Position numbers and translations under genes: made by a program. Below, in pieces: positions 52,919-61,739 of a stretch of DNA of 64,000 nucleotides; position 1 is the stretch's first letter, and each line of letters opens with the position of its first letter. Source of the stretch: Isoperla grammatica (lineage: Eukaryota; Arthropoda; Insecta; Plecoptera; Perlodidae); NCBI GenBank assembly GCA_945910005.1, contig OX246746.1:39194579-39258578 (forward strand). Direction: 5' to 3'. The notes beneath the pieces are model-generated. The model made no database searches. It saw nothing but the letters and a program-made list of their open reading frames with translations, and was not told the origin of the DNA.

Positions 52919-55737
52919 CAACATATGAAGACAACGCATGTTTCCTCGCATGTGAAGGTGACTGTACTTGATAAAACCCGCGCTAAGTCAGTGACATGAG
53001 AGCAACTACATGCAACATATGAAGACAACGCATGTTTCCTCGCTTGTGAAGGTGACTGTACTTGATAAACCCTGCGCTAAGTCAGTGACATGAGAGCAAC
53101 TACATGCAACATATGAAGACAACGCATGTTTCCTCGCTTGTGACGGTGACTGTACGTGATAAACCCTGCGCTAAATCAGTGACATAAGAGCAACTACATG
53201 CAACATATTAGGACAACGCATGTTTCCTCGCTTGTGACGGTGACTGTACTTGATAAACCCTGCGCTTAGTCAGTGACATGAGAGCAACTACATGCAACAT
53301 ATTAGGACAACGCATGTTTCCTCGCTTGTGAAGGTGAGTGTACTTGATATGTCCTGCGCTAAGTCAGTGACATGAGAGCAACTTTATGCAACATATGAAG
53401 ACAACGCATGTTTCGTCGCTTGTGACGGTGACTGTACGTGATAACCCCTGCGCTAAGTCAGTGACATGAAAGCAACTACATGCAACATATGAAGACAACG
53501 CATGTTTCCGAGCTTGTGAAGGTGACTGTACTTGATAAACCCTGCGCTAAGTCAGTGACATCAGAGCAACTACATGCAACATATGAAGACAACGCATGTT
53601 TCCTCGCTTGTGACGGTGACTGTACGTGATAAACCCTGCGCTAAGTCAGTGACATGAGAGCAACTACATGCAACATATTAGGACAACGCATGTTTTCTCG
53701 CTTGTGACGGTGACTGTACTTGATAAACCCTGCGCTAAGTCAGTGTTATGAGAGCAACTACATGCAACATATGAAGACAACGCATGTTTCCTCGCTTGTG
53801 AAGGTGACTGTACTTGATAAACCCTGCGCTAAGTCAGTGACATGAAAGCCACTACATGCAAAATATGAAGACAACGCATGTTTCCTCGCTTGTGACGGTG
53901 ACTGTTCTTGATAAACCCTGCGCTTAGTCAGTGACATGAGAGCAACTACATGCAACATATGAAGACAACGCATGTTTCCTCGCTTGTGACGGTGACTGTA
54001 CTTGATAAACCCTGCGCTAAGTCAGTGACATGAGAGCCACTACATGCAACATATGAAGACAACGCATGTTTCCTCGCTTGTGAAGGTGACTGTACTTGAT
54101 AAACCCTGCGCTAAGTCAGTGACATGAGAGCAACTTCATGCAACATATGAAGACAACGCATGTTTTCTCGCTTGTGACGGTGACTGTACGTGATAAACCC
54201 TGCGCTAAGTCAGTGACATGAGAGCAACTACATGCAACATATTAGGACAACGCATGTTTCCTCGCTTGTGACGGTGACTGTACTTACTAAACCCTGCGCT
54301 AAGTCAGTGACATGAGAGCAACTACATGCAACATATGAAGACAACGCATGTTTCCTCGCTTGTGAAGGTGACTGTACTTGATAAACCCTGCGCTAAGTCA
54401 GTGACATGACAGCCACTACATGCAAAATATGAAGACAACGCATGTTTCCTCGCTTGTGACGGTGACTGTACTTGATAAACCCTGCGCTAAGTCAGTGACA
54501 TGAGAGCAACTACATGCAACATATGAAGACAACGCATGTTTCTTTGCTTGTGACGGTGACTGTACTTGATAAACCCTGCGCTAAGTCAGTGACATGAGAG
54601 CAACTACATGCAACATATGAAGACAACGCATGTTTCCGTTCTTGTGATGGTGACTGTACGTGAAAAACCCTGCGCTAAGTCAGTGACATGAGAGCAACTA
54701 CATGCAACCTATGAAGACAACGCATGTTTCCTCGCTTGTGATGGTGACTGTACGTGATTAACCCTGCGCTAAGTCAGTGACATGTAAGCAACTACATGCA
54801 ACATATGACGAAAGCGCATGTTTCCTCGCTTGTGAAGGTGACTGTACTTGATAAACCCTGCGCTAAGTCAGTGACATGAGAGCAACTACATGCAACATAT
54901 GAAGACAACGCATGTTTCCTCGCTTGTGACGGTGACTGTACTTGATAAACGCTGCGCTAAGTCAGTGACATGAGAGCAACTACATGCAACATATGAAGAC
55001 AACGCATGTTTCCTCGCTTGTGAAGGTGACTGTACTTGATAAACCCTGCGCTAAGTCAGTGACATGAGAGCAACTACATGCAACATATATGGACAACGCT
55101 TGTTTCCTCACTTGTGACGGTGACTGTACTTGATAAACCCTGCGCTTAGTCAAAGACATGAGAGCAACTACATGCAACATATGAAGACAACGCATGTTTC
55201 CTCGCTTGTGACGGTGACTGTACTTGATAAACCCTGCGTTTAGTCAGTGACATCAGAGCAACTACATGCAACATATAAAGACAACGCATGTTTTCTCGCT
55301 TGTGACGGTGACTGTAGTTGATAAACCCTGCGCTAAGTCAGTGACATGAGAGCAACTACATGCAACATATGAAGACAACGCATGTTTTCTCTCTTGTGAT
55401 GGTGACTGTACGTGATAAACCCTGCGCTAAGTCAGTGACATGAGAGCACTTACATGCAACATATGAAGACAACGAATGTTTCCTCGCTTGTAACGGTGAC
55501 TGTACTTGATAAACCCTGCGCTTAGTCAGTGACATGAGAGCAACTTCATGCAACATATGAAGACAACGCATTTTTCCTCGCTTGTGACGGTGACTGTACT
55601 TGATAAACCCTGCGCTAAGTCAGTGACATGAGAGCAACTACAACAACCTATGAAGACAACGCATGTTTCTTCGCTTGTGAAGGTGACTGTACGTGATAAA
55701 CCCTGCGCTAAGTCAGTGACATGAAAGCAACTACATG

Positions 55738-55831
55738 CAACATATGAAGACAGCGCATGTTTCCTCGCTTTTAAAGGTGACTGTACTTGATAAACCCTGC
55801 GCTAAGTCAGTGAGATGAGAGCAACTACATG
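55738..55831 (+). repeat. Empty-site relative of the insertion monomer, copy 5
   Basis: It has the same setting in block D copy 2, at an offset of 11884 bp from copy 4. A filled copy lies 2.8 kb upstream at 52804. Confidence 0.82.
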
Positions 55832-56583
55832 CAACATATGAAGACAACGCATGTTTCCTCGCATGTGAAGGTGACTGTACGTGATAAACCCTGCGCTTAA
55901 TCAGTGACATAAGAGCAACTACATGCAACATATTAGGACAACGCATGTTTCCTCGCTTGTGACGGTGACTGTACTTGATAAACCCTGCGCTAAGTCAGTG
56001 ACATGAGAGCAACTACATGCAACATATTAGGACAACGCATGTTTCCTCACTTGTGAAGGTGAGTGTACTTGATATGTCCTGCGCTAAGTCAGTGACATGA
56101 GAGCAACTTTATGCAACATATGAAGACAACGCATGTTTCGTCGCTTGTGACGGTGACTGTACGTGATAAACCCTGCGCTAAGTCAGTGACATGAAAGCAA
56201 CTACATGCAACATATGAAGACAACGCATGTTTCCGTGCTTGTGAAGGTGACTGTACTTGATAAACCCTGCGCTAAGTCAGTGACATGAGAGCAACTACAT
56301 GCAACATATGAAGACAACGCATGTTTCCTCGCTTGTCACGGTGACTGTACGTGATAAACCCTGCGCTAAGTCAGTCACATGAGAGCAACTACATGCAACA
56401 TATTAGGACAACGCATGTTTCGTCGCTTGTGACGGTGACTGTACTTGATAAACCCTGCGCTAAGTCAGTGACATGAGAGCAACTACATGCAACATATGAA
56501 GACAACGCATGTTTCCTCGCTTGTGAAGGTGACTGTACTTGATAAACCCTGCGCTAAGTCAGTGACATGAAAGCCACTACATG

Positions 56584-56674
56584 CAAAATAAGACAACGCA
56601 TGTTTCCTCGCTTGTGACGGTGACTGTACTTGATAAACCCTGCGCTAAGTCAGTGACATGAGAGCAACTACATG
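56584..56674 (+). repeat. 91-bp monomer (-3 bp, CAAAATAAG), copy 3
   Basis: It has the same deletion and lies in the four-monomer stretch that block D copy 1 has lost near 44.49 kb. Confidence 0.87.
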
Positions 56675-57238
56675 CAACATATGAAGACAACGCATGTTTC
56701 CTCGCTTGTGACGGTGACTGTACTTGATAAACCCTGCGCTAAGTCAGTGACATGAGAGCCACTACATGCAACATATGAAGACAACGCATGTTTCCTCGCT
56801 TGTGATTGTGACTGTACGTGATAAACCCTGCGCTAAGTCAGTGACATGAGAGCAACTACATGCAACATATAAAGACAACGAATGTTTCCTCGCTTGTTAC
56901 GGTGACTGTACTTGATAAACCCTGCGCTAAGTCAGTGACATGAGAGCAACTACATGCAACATATGAAGACAACGCATGTTTCCTCGCTTGTGACGGTTTC
57001 ATTACTTGATAAACCCTGCGCTAAGTCAGTGACATGAGAGCAACTACATGCAACCTATGAAGACAACGCATGTTTCCTCGCTTGTGAAGGTGACTGTACG
57101 TGATAAACCCTGCGCTAAGTCAGTGACATGAAAGCAACTACATGCAACATATGACGACAGCGCATGTTTCCTCGCTTGTGAAGGTGACTGTACTTAAAAA
57201 ACCCTGCGCCAAGTCAGTGACATGAGAGCAACTACATG

Positions 57239-58700
57239 CAACATATGAAGACAACGCGTGTTTTCTCGCTTGTGATGGTGACTGTACTTGATAAACCCTG
57301 CGCTAAGTCAGTGACATGAGAGCAACTACATGCAACATATGAAGACAACGCATGTTTCCTCGCTTGTGAAGGTGACTGTACTTGATAAACCCTGCGCTAA
57401 GTCAGTGACATGAGAACAACTACATGCAACATATGAAGACAACGCATGTTTCCTCGCTTGTGACGGTGACTGTACGTGATAAACCCTGCGCTAAGTCAAT
57501 GACATGAGAGAAACTACATGCAACATATTAGGACAACGCATGTTTCCTCGCTTGTGACGGTGACTGTACTTGATAAACCCTGCGCTAAGTCAGTGACATG
57601 AGAGCAACTACATGCAACATATGAAGACAACGCATGTTTCCTCGCTTGTGACGGTGACTGTACTTGATAAACCCTGCGCTAAGTCAGTGACCTGAGAGCA
57701 ACTTAATGCAGCATATGAAGACAACGCATGTTTCCTCGCTTGTGAAGGTGACTGTACTTGATAAACCCCGCGCAGAGTCAGTGACATGAGAGCAACTACA
57801 TTCAACATATGAAGACAACGCATGTTTCCTCGCTTGTGAAGGTGACTGTACTTGATAAACCCTGCGCTTAGTCAGTGACATGAGAGCAACTTCATGCAAC
57901 ATATGAAGACAACGCATGTTTTCTCGCTTGTCACGGTGACTGTACGTGATAAACCCTGCGCTAAGTCAGTGACATGAGAGCAACTACATGCAACATATTA
58001 GGACAACGCATGTTTCCTCGCTTGTGACGGTAACTGTACTTGATAAACCCTTTGCTAAGTCAGTGACATGAGAGCAACTACATGCAACATATGAAGACAA
58101 CGCATGTTTCCTCCCTTGTGAAGGTGACTGTACTTGTTAAACCCTGCGCTAAGTCAGTGACATGACAGCCACTACATGCAACATATGAAAGCAACGCATG
58201 TTTCCTCGCTTGTGACGGTGACTGTACTTGATAAACCCTGCGCTAAGTCAGTGACATGAGAGCAACTACATGCAACCTATGAAGACAACGCATGTTTCCT
58301 CGCTTGTGAAGGTGACTGTACGTGATAAACCCTGCGCTAAGTCAAAGACATGAAAGCAACTACATGCAACATATGAAGACAGCGCATGTTTCCTCGCTTG
58401 TGAAGGTGACTGTACTTGATAAACCCTGCGCTAAGTCAGTGACATGAGAGCAACTACATGCAACATATGAAGACAACGCATGTTTCCTCGCTTGTGACGG
58501 TGACTGTACTTGATAAACCCTGCGCTAAGTCAGTGACATGAGAGCAACTACATGCAACATATAAAGACAACGCATGTTTCCTCGCTTGTGAAGGTGACTG
58601 TACTTGATAAACCCCGCGGTAAGTCAATGACATGAGAGCAACTTCATGCAACATACTAGGACAACGCATGTTTCCTCGCTTGTGAAGGTGAGTGTACTTG
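57239..58700 (+). repeat. CGCGTG-to-GATATG module, short form, copy 3
   Basis: The landmark spacing is 1461 bp. It lies 12258 bp downstream of the copy at 44981 with matching private variants, as part of the 12-kb-offset block pair. A private change is CCCCGCGGTAAG near 58614. Two opposite-strand open frames of 71 and 77 codons overlap at 57608-57917 purely through the repeat. Confidence 0.87.
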
Positions 58701-60528
58701 ATATGTCCTGCGCTAAGTCAGTGACATGAGAGCAACTTTATGCAACATATGAAGACAACGCATGTTTCGTCGCTTGTGACGGTGACTGTACGTGATAAAC
58801 CCTGCGCTAAGTCAGTGACATGAAAGCAACTACATGCAGCATATGAAGACAACGCATGTATCCGAGCTTGTGAAGGTGACTGTACTTGATAAACCCTGCG
58901 CTAAGTCAGTGACATGAGAGCAACTACATGCAACATATGAAGACAACGCATGTTTCCGAGCTTGTGAAGGTGACTGTACTTGATAAACCCTGCGCTAAGT
59001 CAGTGACATGAGAGCAACTACATGCAACATATGAAGACAACGCATGTGTCCTCGCTTGTGACGGTGACTGTACGTGATAAACCCTGCGCTAAGTCAGTGA
59101 CATGAAAGCAACTACATGCAACATATGAAGACAACGCATGTTTCCTCGCTTGTTACGGTGACTGTACGTGATAAACCCTGCGCTAAGTCAGTGACATGAG
59201 AGCAACTTCATGCAACATATTAGGACAACGAATGTTTCCTCGCTTGTGACGGTGACTGTACTTGATAAACCCTGCGCTAAGTCAGTGACATGAGAGCAAC
59301 TACATGCAACATATGAAGACAACGCATGTTTCCTCGCTTGTGAAGGTGACTGTACTTGATAAACCCTGCGCTTAGTCAGTGACATGAAAGCCACTACATG
59401 CAAAATATGAAGACAACGCATGTTTCCTCGCTTGTGACGGTGACTGTCCTTGATAAACCCTGCGCTAAGTCAGTGACATGAGAGCAACTACATGCAACAT
59501 ATGAAGACAACGCATGTTTCCTCGCTTGTGACGGTGACTGTACTTGATAAACCCTGCGCTAAGTCAGTGACATGAGAGCCACTACATGCAACATATGAAG
59601 ACAACGCATGTTTCCTCGCTTGTGATTGTGACTGTACGTGATAAACCCTGCGCTAAGTCAGTGACATGAGAGCAACTACATGCAACATATGAAGACAACG
59701 AATGTTTCCTCGCTTGTTACGGTGACTGTACTTGATAAACCCTGCGCTAAGTCAGTGACATGAGAGCAACTACATGCAACATATGAAGACAACGCATGTT
59801 TCCTCGCTTGTGACGTTGACTGTACTTAATAAACCCTGCGCTAAGTCAGTGACATGAGAGCAACTACATGCAACCTATGAAGACAACGCATGTTTCCTCG
59901 CTTGTGAAGGTGACTGTACGTGATAAACCCTGCGCTAAGTCAGTGACATGAAAGCAACTACATGCAACATATGACAACAGCGCATGTTTCCTCGCTTGTG
60001 AAAAAGACTGTACTTGATAAACCCTGCGCTAAGTCAGTGACATGAGAGCAACTACATGCAACATATGAAGACAACGCATGTTTCCTCGCTTGTGACGGTG
60101 ACTGTACTTGATAAACCATGCGCTAAGTCAGTGACATGAGAGCAACTACATGCAACATATGAAGACAACGCATGTTTCCTCGCTTGTGAAGGTGACTGTA
60201 CTTGATAAACCCTGCGCTAAGTCAGTGACATGAGAGCAACTACATGCAACATATATAGACAACGCATGTTTCCTCACTTGTGACGGTGACTGTACTTGAT
60301 AAACCCTGCGCTAAGTCAGTGACATGAGAGCAACTACATGCAACATATGAAGACAACGCATGTTTCCTCGCTTGTGACGGTGACTGTACGTGATAAACCC
60401 TGCGCTAAGTCAGTGACATGAAAGCAACTACATGCAACATATAAAGACAACGCATGTTTCCTCGCTTGTGAAGGTGACTGTACGTGATAAACCCTGCGCT
60501 AGGTCAGTGACATGAAAGCAACTACATG

Positions 60529-60643
60529 CAACATATGAATGATGATGATTAATGGGGCTTAACGTCGCATGTTTCCTCGCTTTTAAAGGTGACTGTACTT
60601 GATAAACCCTGCGCTAAGTCAGTGACATGAGAGCAACTACATG
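60529..60643 (+). repeat. 115-bp monomer with 28-bp foreign segment, copy 7
   Basis: The segment is at 60539-60566. It lies 12164 bp from copy 5, and its flanks match copies 1-3 and 5. Confidence 0.93.
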
Positions 60644-61739
60644 CAACATATGAAGACAACGCATGTTTCCTCGCATGTGAAGGTGACTGTACTTGATAAA
60701 ACCCGCGCTAAGTCAGTGACATGAGAGCAACTACATGCAACATATGAAGACAACGCATGTTTCCTCGCTTGTGAAGGTGACTGTACTTGATAAACCCTGC
60801 GCTAAGTCAGTGACATGAGAGCAACTACATGCAACATATGAAGACAACGCATGTTTCCTTGCTTGTGACGGTGACTGTACGTGATAAACCCTGCGCTAAA
60901 TCAGTGACATAAGAGCAACTACATGCAACATATTAGGACAACGCATGTTTCCTCGCTTGTGACGGTGACTGTACTTGATAAACCCTGCGCTAAGTCAGTG
61001 ACATGAGAGCAACTACATGCAACATATTAGGACAACGCATGTTTCCTCGCTTGTGAAGGTGAGTGTACTTGATATGTCCTGCGCTAAGTCAGTGACATGA
61101 GAGCAACTTTATGCAACATATGAAGACAACGCATGTTTCCTCGCTTGTGACGGTGACTGTACGTGATAAACCCTGCGCTAAGTCAGTGACATGAAAGCAA
61201 CTACATGCAACATATGAAGACAACGCATGTTTCCTCGCTTGTGACGGTGACTGTACTTGATAAACCCTGCGCTAAGTCAGTGACATGAGAGCCACTACAT
61301 GCAACATATGAAGACAACGCATGTTTCCTCGCTTGTGATTGTGACTGTACGTGATAAACCCTGCGCTAAGTCAGTGACATGAGAGCAACTACATGCAACA
61401 TATGAAGACAACGCATGTTTCCTCGCTTGTGACGGTGACTTTACTTGATAAACCCTGCGCTAAGTCAGTGACATGAGAGCAACTACATGCAACCTATGAA
61501 GACAACGCATGTTTCCTCGCTTGTGAAGGTGACTGTACGTGATAAACCCTGCGCTAAGTCAGTGACATGAAAGCAACTACATGCAACATATGACGACAGC
61601 GCATGTTTCCTCGCTTGTGAAGATGACTGTACTTGATAAACCCTGCGCTAAGTCAGTGACATGAGAGCAACTACATGCAACATATGAAGACAACGCATGT
61701 TTCCTCGCTTGTGACGGTGACTGTACTTGATAAACCCTG

